Shown in pieces: positions 27,130 through 36,700 of a stretch of 64,000 nucleotides of DNA. This stretch comes from Pararhizobium sp. IMCC3301. Its GTDB lineage: Bacteria > Pseudomonadota > Alphaproteobacteria > Rhizobiales > GCA-2746425. A program made the translations under genes and the position numbers. The first letter of the stretch is position 1; each line of letters begins with the position of its first letter. Below the pieces are notes generated by a model. The model was not told the DNA's origin and ran no database searches. It saw only the letters and a list, made by a program, of their open reading frames with translations. The stretch is from NCBI RefSeq assembly GCF_030758315.1, contig NZ_CP132336.1:3563001-3627000 (forward strand), given 5' to 3'.

Positions 27130-27906
27130 ATGGCAAACGGCGCGAAACAGAATACAGCACAGAAAACAGCACTCATCACCGGCGGCAGCTCCGGCATCGG
27201 ACGGGCAACCGCATTGACCCTGGCCGGCGCCGGGTATCAGGTCGCGGTTTGCGGACGGCGCCTGGAGGCTTTGGAAGAGACCATTGAAATGGGCTCGGAT
27301 CTCCCGGGAAAAATCATCGCTTCTGCTGCCGATGTGTCCGATCCGGCGTCAGTTGAAGCGCTGTTTGCTGATCTGAAGGCCCGCCTGCCAAGGCTCGATG
27401 TTCTGTTCAACAATGCCGGCGTCTCCGGCGGCTCAATCAATTTCGGCGATCTTGATTTCGAAGATTGGCGCAAGGTCATGGATATCAATCTCGACGGCAT
27501 GTTTCTCGTTGCAAATCAGGCCTATCGCTGGATGCGCGATCAGGACCCGCAAGGTGGCCGGATTGTCAATAATGGCTCCATTTCCGCCCATGTGCCGCGC
27601 CCCGGTTCGGCCTGTTACACCGCCTCCAAACATGCGGTGACCGGCCTGACCCGCACCATTTCCCTGGATGGCAGGGTGCACAATATCGCCTGCGGACAGA
27701 TTGATATCGGCAATGCCGCCTCCGACATGACGGCGCATTTCGCCAAGGGTTTGCCGCAGGCTGATGGTTCGGTCAAACCGGAGCCGACCATCAATGTGAT
27801 GCATATCGCCAACGCCATTCTGCAGATGGCTGAATTGCCGTTGGACGCCAATATTCAATTCATGAATATCATGGCAAGGGATATGCCATTTATCGGCAGA
27901 GGCTAA
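27130..27906 (+). CDS. Short-chain dehydrogenase/reductase (SDR)
   Basis: 258-aa classical SDR using NAD(P). The cofactor motif is GGSSGIGRATA (about 19-29), NNAGVSGG marks the central strand, and the catalytic Ser, Tyr and Lys are in NGSISAHVPRPGSACYTASKHA. Substrate unknown. The C-terminal part (DIGNAASDMTAHFAKG) contains a flexible substrate loop. It lies 79 nt after mutL and converges on ubiA with 8 nt between the genes. Confidence 0.9.
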   Translation: MANGAKQNTAQKTALITGGSSGIGRATALTLAGAGYQVAVCGRRLEALEETIEMGSDLPGKIIASAADVSDPASVEALFADLKARLPRLDVLFNNAGVSGGSINFGDLDFEDWRKVMDINLDGMFLVANQAYRWMRDQDPQGGRIVNNGSISAHVPRPGSACYTASKHAVTGLTRTISLDGRVHNIACGQIDIGNAASDMTAHFAKGLPQADGSVKPEPTINVMHIANAILQMAELPLDANIQFMNIMARDMPFIGRG

Positions 27907-27914
27907 CAGATACT

Positions 27915-28853
27915 CTAAATCAGCGTTTCCAGCACCAGGCCGGCAAACAGCAGCAGGCCGGCATTTCGGTTTGAGCGGAACTGCATCAGGCAGCGTTCGG
28001 CATTTCCCGGCTGCAGCGAAGCCACCTGCCAGCCCAGATGAACGGCAAAGCCGGTCAGGCCGAGTGCTGCATAGATGCCGCCTCCCGAAGCCATGATGGC
28101 AAGGGCGGCAAACAGCACCGCACCGGCGAAGAACAGCCCGATCATGATTTGCGAACTGGCACCGAAGGTCCGGGCAGTCGAGCGTACTCCGATCAGGGCA
28201 TCATCTTCCTGATCCTGATGGGCATAGATCGTATCGTAGCCGATGGTCCACATGATAGCGGCGGCATAAAGCAGATAGGGCGCGGCCTGGTCGAGCGCGC
28301 CAAAACGCGCGGCAAAACCCATCAATGCACCCCAGGAAAATGCCAGGCCGAGCACGATTTGCGGCCAGTCGGTGATGCGTTTCATGAAGGGATAGACCGC
28401 GACGATCGGCAGCGAGCCAAGCCCGAGCAGAATAGCAAAGCGGTTGAATTGCAACAACACCACCATGCCGGTGAGGGCCTGCAACAGCAGGAATATCCGG
28501 GCCTGCTTGACAGTTAGCTGTCCGGACGGCAAAGGCCGCGAACGGGTCCGCGCCACCTGGGCGTCAATATCCCGGTCGATCAGATCATTATAGGTGCATC
28601 CCGCGCCGCGCATCGCAACGGCACCGATCAGGAACAGCAACAAATGCCACAAATTCACGGCACCGCCAGCCAGATTTGCCGCCAGTGCAACCGACCACCA
28701 GCACGGCAGCAGCAGCAGCCACCAGCCGATTGGCCGGTCCCAGCGGGCCAGCCGTGCATAGGGCCGCAACCATTCCGGTGCTCTGGTGTCGACCCAGTGG
28801 CCACTGACCGCGTCGGCAACGCTTTTTTTCAGATGGTTTGTTGTCTCATTCAT
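27915..28853 (-). CDS. ubiA: 4-hydroxybenzoate polyprenyltransferase
   Basis: Integral membrane enzyme that attaches the polyprenyl tail to 4-hydroxybenzoate in ubiquinone synthesis. 312 aa, eight to nine hydrophobic helices. The two Asp-rich motifs are NDLIDRDID (about 98-106) and YDTIYAHQDQEDD (about 203-215), the Mg-diphosphate sites of the family. The N-terminal RPYARLARWDRPIGWWLLLLP is typical of UbiA. It stands alone on the minus strand. Confidence 0.95.
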   Translation of the reverse strand: MNETTNHLKKSVADAVSGHWVDTRAPEWLRPYARLARWDRPIGWWLLLLPCWWSVALAANLAGGAVNLWHLLLFLIGAVAMRGAGCTYNDLIDRDIDAQVARTRSRPLPSGQLTVKQARIFLLLQALTGMVVLLQFNRFAILLGLGSLPIVAVYPFMKRITDWPQIVLGLAFSWGALMGFAARFGALDQAAPYLLYAAAIMWTIGYDTIYAHQDQEDDALIGVRSTARTFGASSQIMIGLFFAGAVLFAALAIMASGGGIYAALGLTGFAVHLGWQVASLQPGNAERCLMQFRSNRNAGLLLFAGLVLETLI

Positions 28854-29018
28854 TTCGCTGAGACATGGCTTGCAATCAACAATCCGTCAAGGCTTTAACC
28901 GAGTTTGTGCTGGCTTTACCCGCATGGGTCTGCATGTTAGGCGCAGAACCGGACTGGAATCGGACCTGATGCAATTGTGGGCCGATGTCCGGCGGCAATA
29001 AAGGGATAGATCAGTGTC

Positions 29019-30281
29019 ATGAATGTTTTTCTTGTTGGCCATGGCGGCCGTGAACATGCGCTGGGCTGGAAATTGGCGCAGTCTCCGCTTTTGAGTTCGC
29101 TGTGGTCAACCGGGACCAATCCCGGATTGCTGGCCATCAGCCAGCCCAGTGACGTCAGTGCAGAAGATCAAGCCGCCATTGTGCAATTCTGCAAAGATCA
29201 GAGCATTGATCTGGTCGTGGTCGGTCCCGAAGCGCCCCTCGTCGATGGTCTGGTCGATGTACTGGGCGAGGCCGGCATTGCCGCTTTCGGCCCAAGCCAG
29301 GCCGCGGCACAACTGGAAGGCTCCAAATATTTCACCAAGGCGCTGTGCGAGGAAGCAGAAATTCCGACCGCCGGTTTTGGCCATTTTTCAGATTTGCAGC
29401 AGGCCAGAGCCTATGTTGCGGAAAAAGGTACACCGATTGTCATCAAGGCGGATGGGCTGGCAGCGGGCAAGGGTGTCACTGTAGCGATGACCAACCGCGA
29501 GGCGGAAGACGCACTGGAAGATTGCTTTGCGGGGCAGTTTGGCGATGCCGGTGCCAGTGTCGTGATTGAGGAATTTCTCGATGGCGAGGAAGCCAGCATC
29601 TTCATCCTTTGCGATGGCGAGAACATGCTGCCCTTGGCCAGCGCTCAGGACCACAAGCGCGTGGGTGAGGGCGACAGCGGACCCAACACCGGCGGGATGG
29701 GGGCTTATTCTCCGGCCCCTGTGGTGACAAACACTGTGCTGCAGCAGACTTTGGACCGCATCATTGCCCCGACATTGCAAACCCTGTCCGCGCGCGGCAC
29801 CCCCTATCGCGGCGTGCTGTATGCCGGTCTCATGATCAATGCCGATGGTCCCAAGCTGATTGAATATAATTGCCGGTTCGGTGATCCCGAATGTCAGGTT
29901 CTGATGATGCGGATGCAAAGCGATCTGCTGCCGTTGTTGCTGGCAAGTGCAACGGGCAGCCTCAAGGGGTCCACGATTGATTGGCATGACGCGCCGGCGC
30001 TGACGGTGGTCATGGCCGCAAACGGCTATCCGGGTCCCTATCAGAAGGGCAGCGTCATTTCAGGTCTTGAATTTCTCTCCAATCAGGATGATGTGATGGT
30101 TTTCCACGCCGGAACCCGGCAGCATGATGGCCGCATTGTTGCCGAAGGCGGCCGGGTTCTGGCAGTGACAGCGCGCGCAGGCACGATCAGCGCCGCGCAG
30201 CAACGCGCCTATCGCGCCGTTGACAGCATCGATTGGCCGCAGGGGTTCTGTCGCCGCGATATTGGCTGGCGCGCTGTCTGA
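29019..30281 (+). CDS. purD: Phosphoribosylamine-glycine ligase
   Basis: Second step of purine synthesis: joins glycine to phosphoribosylamine using ATP. 420 aa, ATP-grasp enzyme. It starts [19 protein letters not shown] and has [23 protein letters not shown], the family signature [11 protein letters not shown], and [18 protein letters not shown] lies upstream at slightly long spacing. A patatin-like gene follows after 20 nt, probably in the same transcript. Confidence 0.97.
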   Translation: MNVFLVGHGGREHALGWKLAQSPLLSSLWSTGTNPGLLAISQPSDVSAEDQAAIVQFCKDQSIDLVVVGPEAPLVDGLVDVLGEAGIAAFGPSQAAAQLEGSKYFTKALCEEAEIPTAGFGHFSDLQQARAYVAEKGTPIVIKADGLAAGKGVTVAMTNREAEDALEDCFAGQFGDAGASVVIEEFLDGEEASIFILCDGENMLPLASAQDHKRVGEGDSGPNTGGMGAYSPAPVVTNTVLQQTLDRIIAPTLQTLSARGTPYRGVLYAGLMINADGPKLIEYNCRFGDPECQVLMMRMQSDLLPLLLASATGSLKGSTIDWHDAPALTVVMAANGYPGPYQKGSVISGLEFLSNQDDVMVFHAGTRQHDGRIVAEGGRVLAVTARAGTISAAQQRAYRAVDSIDWPQGFCRRDIGWRAV

Positions 30282-30301
30282 AACGGTTGATGAGGCCCGC
30301 A

Positions 30302-31144
30302 ATGCAGCAGACTGTTCCGGTTTCACTGGCTCTGGGCGGCGGAGGTGCCCGTGGTCTGGCACATATCGTAGTGCTCGAAGCGCTGGATGATCTTGCCATA
30401 AAGCCGGTTGAAATTGCCGGCACATCGATTGGCGCAATCCTTGGCGCGGGATATGCCGGCGGTCTCAGCGGCAAGGAAATTCGCGATGCTGTCCTCGCAT
30501 TATTTTCAAAACGCTCCAAAACTGCTCAACTGTTCTGGCAGATGCGCGGCAAGCGCGTTCTGCCGCGCCTGTCTTTCACAGACTTTGATCCCTCGGTGGT
30601 GCTTGAGACCTTCGTAGGAGATCTTATTCCAGCGAAATTTGAAGATCTGCAAATCCCGATGACTGTCGTTGCGACGGATTTTTACGGCTGGAGTGAGCGG
30701 GTTTTCCAGTCCGGTGACCTGCATCAGGCGGTTGCCGCGTCCTTTGCCATCCCGGTGCTGTTTTCGCCGGTGCGTGTGGACGGCCGCATTCTGGTGGATG
30801 GCGGCTTCGTCAATCCGCTGCCCTTCGATCATCTGTGCGCGGACAATATGTGCGTTGCGGTTGATGTGACCGGCGGGCCCAAGGCACCGGCAATGGAAAA
30901 TGACAGGCAGCAAGCCCCGATGCCCGCCATGCGGGAGATGATTTTCGGCGTCACACAATTGTTGATGCAGTCCATTGCGGCGGAAAAGCTGAAAAGTCGA
31001 CGACCCGATATCTTGTTTCGCCCCCAGATCGAGGAATTCGGCGTGCTGGAATTCATGAAGGCAAAAGATATTCTGCAGGCGGCGGACCGCGACCGGGACA
31101 TCATCAAACGTAGTATCTCCGACAAGCTTGAGAATATGCGTTAG
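30302..31144 (+). CDS. Patatin-like phospholipase
   Basis: 280 aa, predicted serine hydrolase acting on lipids. The oxyanion loop LGGGGARGLAH, nucleophile elbow GTSIG, and the DGGF segment holding the catalytic Asp are all present, and the spacing fits the RssA/NTE-like bacterial family. The ATG at 30302 is chosen because GAGG lies 6 nt upstream; the frame is open for 69 nt more, inside purD. Location probably cytosolic or membrane-associated; no signal peptide is seen. Confidence 0.9.
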   Translation: MQQTVPVSLALGGGGARGLAHIVVLEALDDLAIKPVEIAGTSIGAILGAGYAGGLSGKEIRDAVLALFSKRSKTAQLFWQMRGKRVLPRLSFTDFDPSVVLETFVGDLIPAKFEDLQIPMTVVATDFYGWSERVFQSGDLHQAVAASFAIPVLFSPVRVDGRILVDGGFVNPLPFDHLCADNMCVAVDVTGGPKAPAMENDRQQAPMPAMREMIFGVTQLLMQSIAAEKLKSRRPDILFRPQIEEFGVLEFMKAKDILQAADRDRDIIKRSISDKLENMR

Positions 31145-31198
31145 GATAAATTATTCCGGACCGAGCGATCGAACGGTTTCATGCCTCCATGAAGCGGT

Positions 31199-31642
31199 CT
31201 ATCGCCGCTGCTCGAAGAACTCTTTCAAAAGCGCCGCTGCCCGCAACGCTCCAAGTCCACCATACACCTCCGGCGCATGGTGACAGCTCGGGTGGGAGAA
31301 AAAGCTGACGCCGCTTTCCGCCCCTCCGGCCTTGATATCCTGTGCGCCATAATACAGCCGTCTGATGCGGGCGAAGGAAATGGCGGCGGCGCACATCGGG
31401 CAGGGTTCCAGCGTGACATAAAGATCGCAGCCGGTGAGGCGCTCACTGGCAAGTGTCTGCGCTCCGGCGCGAATGATCAGCATTTCTGCATGGGCGGTCG
31501 GGTCCCGCAATTCCAGGGTCCGGTTGCCGTCGCGGGCCAGAACCTGATTATCCTTGACAAGAACCGCCCCGACCGGCACTTCCCCGCGATCAGCAGCGCT
31601 CTGTGCTTCCTCGAAAGCCAATTCCATGTAACTGTTGAACAT
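31199..31642 (-). CDS. tadA: tRNA-specific adenosine deaminase TadA
   Basis: Converts A34 to inosine in tRNA-Arg. 147 aa. The zinc/catalytic motif HAE (DPTAHAEMLIIR) and PCPMC (LYVTLEPCPMCAAA) are intact, and the C-terminal tRNA-binding helix LLKEFFEQRR is present. It is divergent from rluB with 32 nt between starts, an arrangement common in alphaproteobacteria. Confidence 0.95.
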   Translation of the reverse strand: MFNSYMELAFEEAQSAADRGEVPVGAVLVKDNQVLARDGNRTLELRDPTAHAEMLIIRAGAQTLASERLTGCDLYVTLEPCPMCAAAISFARIRRLYYGAQDIKAGGAESGVSFFSHPSCHHAPEVYGGLGALRAAALLKEFFEQRR

Positions 31643-31674
31643 TGTTATTTCTCAACCTTAGAGCCCCGGCTGTT

Positions 31675-32724
31675 ATGACATCTGATCTTGAAAAAGGCGA
31701 CCGTATTGCAAAGGTCATGGCCCGGGCAGGACTTTGCTCGCGCCGGGACGCAGAGCGCTGGATTGCAGATGGACGGGTGTCGGTCAACGGCAGCAAGCTG
31801 ACCAGCCCGGCCTATAATGTGGCGCCGCAGGATTTGATCCTCGTCGATGAGAAACCATTGCCGCAAAAGGAACGCACCCGGTTGTGGCTGTACCATAAAC
31901 CCAAGGGTCTGGTGAGTTCAAACAAGGATGCGGAAGGCCGGCCCACCGTGTTTGCCAACCTGCCCAAAGATATGCCCCGTGTCATCAGTATCGGCCGTCT
32001 GGACATCAGCACTGAAGGTTTGCTGCTGCTGACAAATGATGGTGCTTTGGCGCGGCATCTGGAATTGCCCAGCACCGGCTGGCTGCGGCGCTATCGCGTT
32101 CGGGCATTCGGCAGGATTACGCAGGCTGATCTCGACAAACTTGCCGATGGCATTGCCATTGACGGCATTCTTTATGGTGGCATTGAAGCGCAGCTTGAAC
32201 GCGAGCAGGGGGCAAATGTCTGGCTGGTCCTGGGATTGCGGGAAGGCAAGAACCGTGAAGTCAAGAAAATCCTTGAACATCTTGGCCTGGCTGTGAACCG
32301 GTTGATCAGAATCTCTTATGGTCCCTTCCAGCTTGGTGATCTGGCGACGGGTTCTGCTCGGGAAATCAAAAGCCGCACCTTGCGCGACCAGCTTGGAGAG
32401 GCATTGGTAGCGGAAATCGGCCTCAGCTTTCATGGCCCTGAAACCGATTCAGAGCCTGCGGACAGTGCCGGACAGAAGCGCAGCAGCAGGGCAGCACCGG
32501 CTTCCGGCCGCAAGGCCGGTGCGCCCGGCAAAGCCGGATCCGGTCCCAGGCCACAGACGCGAAAACCCAAACCACGCGATCGCCAGGCTGAAGCGCTGGA
32601 ACGGCTGACGACCACCAAACCCGCAAAGCCCGCCGGAAAAAGGCCGGGTGCCGGCAAGGCTGGTCCGAACAACAGCCGGGGCGGAAAAACCGCAGGGGGC
32701 CCGCGTGCGGATCGTCGCCGGTAA
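31675..32724 (+). CDS. rluB: 23S rRNA pseudouridine synthase (RluB family)
   Basis: 349 aa. The S4 RNA-binding domain is N-terminal (IAKVMARAGLCSRRDAERWIADGRVSVNG). The synthase domain has the catalytic Asp in GRLDISTEGLLLLTNDG and the family's GKNREVKKILEHLG. From about residue 255 there is a long basic, Gly/Pro/Lys/Arg-rich tail that likely binds RNA; such tails are frequent in alphaproteobacterial homologues. The start at 31675 places the S4 domain near the N-terminus. Its last 20 nt overlap rsmD. Specificity (U2605-type) is inferred from family only. Confidence 0.88.
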   Translation: MTSDLEKGDRIAKVMARAGLCSRRDAERWIADGRVSVNGSKLTSPAYNVAPQDLILVDEKPLPQKERTRLWLYHKPKGLVSSNKDAEGRPTVFANLPKDMPRVISIGRLDISTEGLLLLTNDGALARHLELPSTGWLRRYRVRAFGRITQADLDKLADGIAIDGILYGGIEAQLEREQGANVWLVLGLREGKNREVKKILEHLGLAVNRLIRISYGPFQLGDLATGSAREIKSRTLRDQLGEALVAEIGLSFHGPETDSEPADSAGQKRSSRAAPASGRKAGAPGKAGSGPRPQTRKPKPRDRQAEALERLTTTKPAKPAGKRPGAGKAGPNNSRGGKTAGGPRADRRR

Positions 32725-33271
32725 GTTCAAGGGGCGGCGTCTGGCAGAACCGAAATCCGATGCCATCCGTCCCACCAGCGACCGTGCAAGGGAGACGATA
32801 TTCAACATTCTGCAACATGGCTGTGGCTTGTCGTTTGAGAATATCCGCGCCATCGACCTGTTTGCAGGAACCGGCGCGCTGGGTCTGGAAGCTCTGTCGC
32901 GTGGCGCCGCTTTCTGCCTGTTTGTCGAGGCCGCCGCTGAAGCGCGCGCCCTGATCCGTACCAATGTCGAGACATTCGGCCAGACCGGTAGCAGCAAGAT
33001 TTACCGGCGTGACGCCACCGCGCTTGGCGGCTCTGAAAGCCTTGGGGCGTTTGGTCTGGCTCTGCTCGATCCGCCTTATGGGAAGGGCTTTGGTGAAGCT
33101 GCTTTGAAATCATTGTCACAAGGCAACTGGTTGCTGCCCGGAGCCATCGCCGTTCTGGAAGAACGCCGCACCGTGGATATGGCGGTTTCGGCAGAATTTG
33201 AGCTCATCGACCGGCGCGAGATGGCCGACACACAGATTATCTTCCTGAAGCATCAGCCGATTGCCGACTGA
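32705..33271 (+). CDS. rsmD: 16S rRNA (guanine-966-N2)-methyltransferase
   Basis: SAM-dependent modification of small-subunit rRNA. 188 aa. VRIVAGKFKGRRL at the start, RPTSDRARETIFNIL, the SAM loop DLFAGTGALGLEALSRGA, and the catalytic motif DPPYGKG are all present. The start is GTG at 32705 with AGGGGG just upstream, overlapping the rluB end by 20 nt, so translation is coupled. Confidence 0.94.
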   Translation: MRIVAGKFKGRRLAEPKSDAIRPTSDRARETIFNILQHGCGLSFENIRAIDLFAGTGALGLEALSRGAAFCLFVEAAAEARALIRTNVETFGQTGSSKIYRRDATALGGSESLGAFGLALLDPPYGKGFGEAALKSLSQGNWLLPGAIAVLEERRTVDMAVSAEFELIDRREMADTQIIFLKHQPIAD

Positions 33272-33306
33272 CAAAGCAGACAAGCTGCAGGTTCGGATTC
33301 AGCGAT

Positions 33307-33942
33307 TCAGCATCGGGCAATGATCTCTGATGCAGGTGAGAACATCACCACATTCGAGCCGACCACGCCGGTCTGGCGATTGACTTGAAACCGGGTACGG
33401 CGCTTTGCAACAGGATTGCCGAACCGGCGCGGCAGCGGGTTCGATGTCGCCACATCCTGCGCGCCAGGTGGCGTTATGATGTCGCCGTCAAGCCCGATCA
33501 GCCGCAGCGGCAGATCCAGCAACTCGCTCCACTGGGACCAGTCTTCAGCCAGATGTTCGGGACATTCCGCCTCTGCCAGCACAATAGTCAGATCGGCATC
33601 GCAATGGACCAGTTCCAGCCGCGCGAAAATCCGGTGATCATCATCGTAACAGGACAGAATGCGAACGGCCACCATCTTATAGCTGCTGATCGCCGCATTG
33701 ACGTTCAGCTCCAGCCCGCAACTCAGGCGGTGCCGCAGGATGACGCGTTCGTAATCCAGATGCATCAGCCCCAGCCGGTCCATCGGACCCTTGTAGGGCA
33801 TGGCGCCCGGATCTATCCGGTTACGCAGCATGAATTGCGGTTTTGCGATCGGGTAATCCGGTTCGCCGAGGCCTTCACAGGCATTGTCGTTGGCATGCGC
33901 CTTGTCGACGGCAACAATACCAATGAAATTTCTTACGTTCAC
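33307..33942 (-). CDS. DUF6101-like hypothetical protein
   Basis: 211 aa, no signal peptide. Conserved-looking features are YKGPMDRLGLMHLDYERVILRHR, a central strand-rich part (MVAVRILSCYDDD, ARLELVHCDADLTIVLAEAE), and a basic segment NPLPRRFGNPVAKRRTRF. It resembles the rhizobial DUF6101 family by memory only; function unknown. The start is GTG at 33942, chosen because GAGGA lies 7-8 nt upstream; the frame is open a further 54 nt. Confidence 0.7.
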   Translation of the reverse strand: MNVRNFIGIVAVDKAHANDNACEGLGEPDYPIAKPQFMLRNRIDPGAMPYKGPMDRLGLMHLDYERVILRHRLSCGLELNVNAAISSYKMVAVRILSCYDDDHRIFARLELVHCDADLTIVLAEAECPEHLAEDWSQWSELLDLPLRLIGLDGDIITPPGAQDVATSNPLPRRFGNPVAKRRTRFQVNRQTGVVGSNVVMFSPASEIIARC

Positions 33943-34216
33943 AAGCGATCCTCGAATGAACAATTGTTGATTTTTCCGACACCAGAATTGCGCCAAAACT
34001 GTTCAGGTGTTGCTAAGTTTTCTGGTTAAAAAAATGTTGTTTTACAATAGGTTATCTGTCTATGTATGGAGTTTCTAAAATTGTACCGGTAATGTTGGGA
34101 AGTTGGGATGGTTGGCCTTGGGGCGTGCCCCATCGCTGGCGTGGTCTTGCAGTCATCCATCTGAGTCCCTAAAGACTAGCTGACAAATCACACCGCCAGA
34201 GAAGTGCTCCCTGCGC

Positions 34217-35581
34217 ATGAGCGAAATTGAAACGGTCGAGCCTGATCTTCGACAATTGACTGACGATGCCAACGCCCTCGTTGCAAAGTCTGTAAAGGCC
34301 GGTGCGGATGCGGCGGATATTGTCATCTCAAAATCCAGATCGTTCAGTATCACAGCGCGGTTGGGGCAGATCGAAAGCACCGATCAATCCGAGAATGACG
34401 GCGTCTCGCTGCGGGTTTTCTGCGGTCGGCGGGTAGCCTCAATTGCCACCAAAGCGGGACGTATCCGTGCCGAGGGTGACGCCCTGATTGAGCGTGCCAT
34501 TGCCATGGCGAAATCGGCCCCTGAAGACCCATTCGCGCAATTGATGGATACGGACCAGCTCGCCGATAGCTGGCCGGATCTGGATATGTTCGATTCCGCC
34601 CATCCCGGCGCTGATGCACTTTCCAAAGTTGCCCTGACGCTGGAACAGGCCGCTCTCGATACGCACGGCATCACTAATTCCAACGGGGCTTCCGCCGCTT
34701 TTGGCATGGGCGGCATGGTACTGGTGACCTCGAACGGCTTTTCCGGCGCATATCTTGGCACGCGGCATTCACGCTCGGTTTCGGTTGTTGCCGGGACAGG
34801 AACCGCCATGGAACGCGACTATGATTATGACAGTCGCACGCACCTGTCGGACATGCGCAGTGCGCAGGACATCGGCAAGGCTGCCGCGCGATACACATTG
34901 CAGCGTCTCAATCCACGTAAAGTAACAACCCAGAGCGTTCCGGTTCTGTTTGACAAGCGCATTTCCGCCAGCCTGCTGGGACACCTGGCAGGCGCTGTCG
35001 ACGGTGCCGCTATTGCGCGCGGCTCCAGCTTCCTGAAGGAGAGGCTCGGCCAGCAGATTTTCCGACCGGGGATTACCATCAGTGACAATCCGCGGCTGCC
35101 AAGGCGCAGCGGTTCGCGGCCATTTGACGCCGATGGTCTGTCGCAGGGGCATTTGAACCTGGTGGAAGATGGCGTTCTGAAAAGCTGGCTGCTGGACGGG
35201 TACAGCGCCAGGGAGCTGAACCTGTCATCCAATGGACGCGCTGCCGCTGCCGGCAGCGGCACGCGGCCATCTGCGACAAATCTGTGGATGGAGCCTGGCA
35301 AAGATTCACCGGCGGATATTATCAGCTCAATGAAAACGGGGCTGATTGTTACTGATTTCATCGGCCACGGGGCCAATCTTGTCACCGGGGATTACAGCCG
35401 GGGCGTCTCCGGGTTCTGGGTGGAAAACGGTGAAATCGCCTTTCCTGTCAGTGAGATGACCCTGGCCGGCTCTTTGCCCGCTATTTTTGCCGGGCTGATT
35501 CCGGCGACTGATCTTGAAATCAAGGGGGCGACCAACGCGCCGTCGCTTTATCTTGAAGGTCTGACCCTTGCAGGGCGCTGA
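34217..35581 (+). CDS. pmbA: TldD/PmbA family protein, PmbA-type (TldE) subunit
   Basis: 454 aa. Partner of the TldD metalloprotease, involved in peptide processing and turnover. The overall pattern fits PmbA: the N-terminal region EVSKSRS-like strand with VSLRVFCGRRVASIATKAG, and the C-terminal FDADGLSQGHLNLVEDGVLKSWLLD, TRPSATNLWMEPG, GHGANLVTGDYSRGVSGFWVENGEI. The zinc HExxxH of TldD is absent, as expected for this subunit. tldD itself is not in the window. It overlaps the following phosphatase gene by 14 nt and begins the lipid A operon run. Confidence 0.9.
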   Translation: MSEIETVEPDLRQLTDDANALVAKSVKAGADAADIVISKSRSFSITARLGQIESTDQSENDGVSLRVFCGRRVASIATKAGRIRAEGDALIERAIAMAKSAPEDPFAQLMDTDQLADSWPDLDMFDSAHPGADALSKVALTLEQAALDTHGITNSNGASAAFGMGGMVLVTSNGFSGAYLGTRHSRSVSVVAGTGTAMERDYDYDSRTHLSDMRSAQDIGKAAARYTLQRLNPRKVTTQSVPVLFDKRISASLLGHLAGAVDGAAIARGSSFLKERLGQQIFRPGITISDNPRLPRRSGSRPFDADGLSQGHLNLVEDGVLKSWLLDGYSARELNLSSNGRAAAAGSGTRPSATNLWMEPGKDSPADIISSMKTGLIVTDFIGHGANLVTGDYSRGVSGFWVENGEIAFPVSEMTLAGSLPAIFAGLIPATDLEIKGATNAPSLYLEGLTLAGR

Positions 35582-36386
35582 TACGACTACGCAGGACCTG
35601 GCTGACCTGGCACTTCTGGACACCACAGCCCGGGCAGCCGGGAAGGTTGCCCTGGCGTTTTTCGGCAAGGACCCGCAAGTCTGGATGAAACAAGGTGCCT
35701 CGCCGGTGACCGAAGCGGATTTCGCGGTAAATCACTATCTGCACGATACGCTCAGACCTGCCCGCCCTGATTATGGCTGGCTGTCGGAAGAAAGCGAAGA
35801 CAATGAGGCCCGCCTTGTGGCCGAACGGTTGTTTGTGGTTGATCCGATTGATGGCACACGAGGATTCATGGCGGGCTCTGAGGACTGGACCATCAGCGTG
35901 GCTGTGGTTGACCGCAAGGCAGACCGCCACGGCCGACAGGTGTGGCGGCCATCCAGTGCAGCCTTGTTCAATCCCTGCCGCGATGAAATGTATCTGGCTC
36001 AACAGGATGGCGGGGCTTTCCTGAACGGCACAAGGATTGCGGCTACACGCGAAACTGAAATTGCGGGCGCGCGGTTTTCCATTTCAAAGCCGATGTACAG
36101 AAGTCTTGAACTGGAGCAGTTGGGTGTGATCAGAACCCGCCATATTCCGTCATTGGCGTATCGTCTGGCACTGGTCGCATCGGGCCAGGTGTCGGCAGCC
36201 ATTGCGCGGCCGAATGCCCATGATTGGGACCTTGCTGCCGCTGATCTTCTGGTGCATGAAGCCGGTGGGCTGCTTTGGGGCGAGAATGGCGCGCCAATCA
36301 GCTATAATTCACAGATACCCAGGCACGGAGTGCTGTTTGCCTCCGGTGAACCGCTTGGCAGTCTATTATTGGCACTGATCAGATAA
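35568..36386 (+). CDS. Inositol-monophosphatase-family phosphatase (CysQ-like)
   Basis: 272 aa. Mg-dependent phosphatase fold: metal-site residues in SEESED, the core motif DPIDGTRGF, and the C-terminal WDLAAADLLVHEAGG. Position and sequence fit the 3'(2'),5'-bisphosphate nucleotidase (CysQ) branch, which recycles PAP, but inositol or histidinol phosphate cannot be excluded. The likely start is TTG at 35568 with AAGG 8 nt upstream, overlapping pmbA by 14 nt. It is followed by DUF4170. Confidence 0.85.
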   Translation: MQGADTTTQDLADLALLDTTARAAGKVALAFFGKDPQVWMKQGASPVTEADFAVNHYLHDTLRPARPDYGWLSEESEDNEARLVAERLFVVDPIDGTRGFMAGSEDWTISVAVVDRKADRHGRQVWRPSSAALFNPCRDEMYLAQQDGGAFLNGTRIAATRETEIAGARFSISKPMYRSLELEQLGVIRTRHIPSLAYRLALVASGQVSAAIARPNAHDWDLAAADLLVHEAGGLLWGENGAPISYNSQIPRHGVLFASGEPLGSLLLALIR

Positions 36387-36431
36387 ATGGCTGTTGCACT
36401 GGCACTGGAAACTGAAAAGGAACAACGCACA

Positions 36432-36662
36432 ATGGACGATACGAAAGAGCAATTGCTGCATCTCGTTTTTGGTGGCGAGTTGGAAGATTTAAGCGATGTG
36501 GAATTCAAAGATCTGGAAAACCTCGATGTGGTCGGCATCTATCCGAATTACGCGACCGCCTATGCCGCCTGGAAAACCAAGGCGCAAATGACCGTGGACA
36601 ACGCCCAGATTCGCTACTTCATCGTGCATCTGCACCGGTTGATGGATCCGGATACAGAGTAA
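36432..36662 (+). CDS. DUF4170 small protein
   Basis: 76 aa, cytosolic. LLHLVFGGELEDL at the start, VVGIYPNYATAYAAWKTKAQ and YFIVHLHRLMDP at the end are the DUF4170 pattern; function unknown. The ATG at 36432 has AAGGAA about 10 nt upstream and is preferred to the ATG at 36387, which directly follows the previous stop and lacks a ribosome binding site. It is widely placed between cysQ and LPS genes in Rhizobiales, so it may serve LPS assembly. Confidence 0.85.
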   Translation: MDDTKEQLLHLVFGGELEDLSDVEFKDLENLDVVGIYPNYATAYAAWKTKAQMTVDNAQIRYFIVHLHRLMDPDTE

Positions 36663-36700
36663 GCGCGGCTTAAGGTGCACAGCGCGGAACAGGTGTAGAT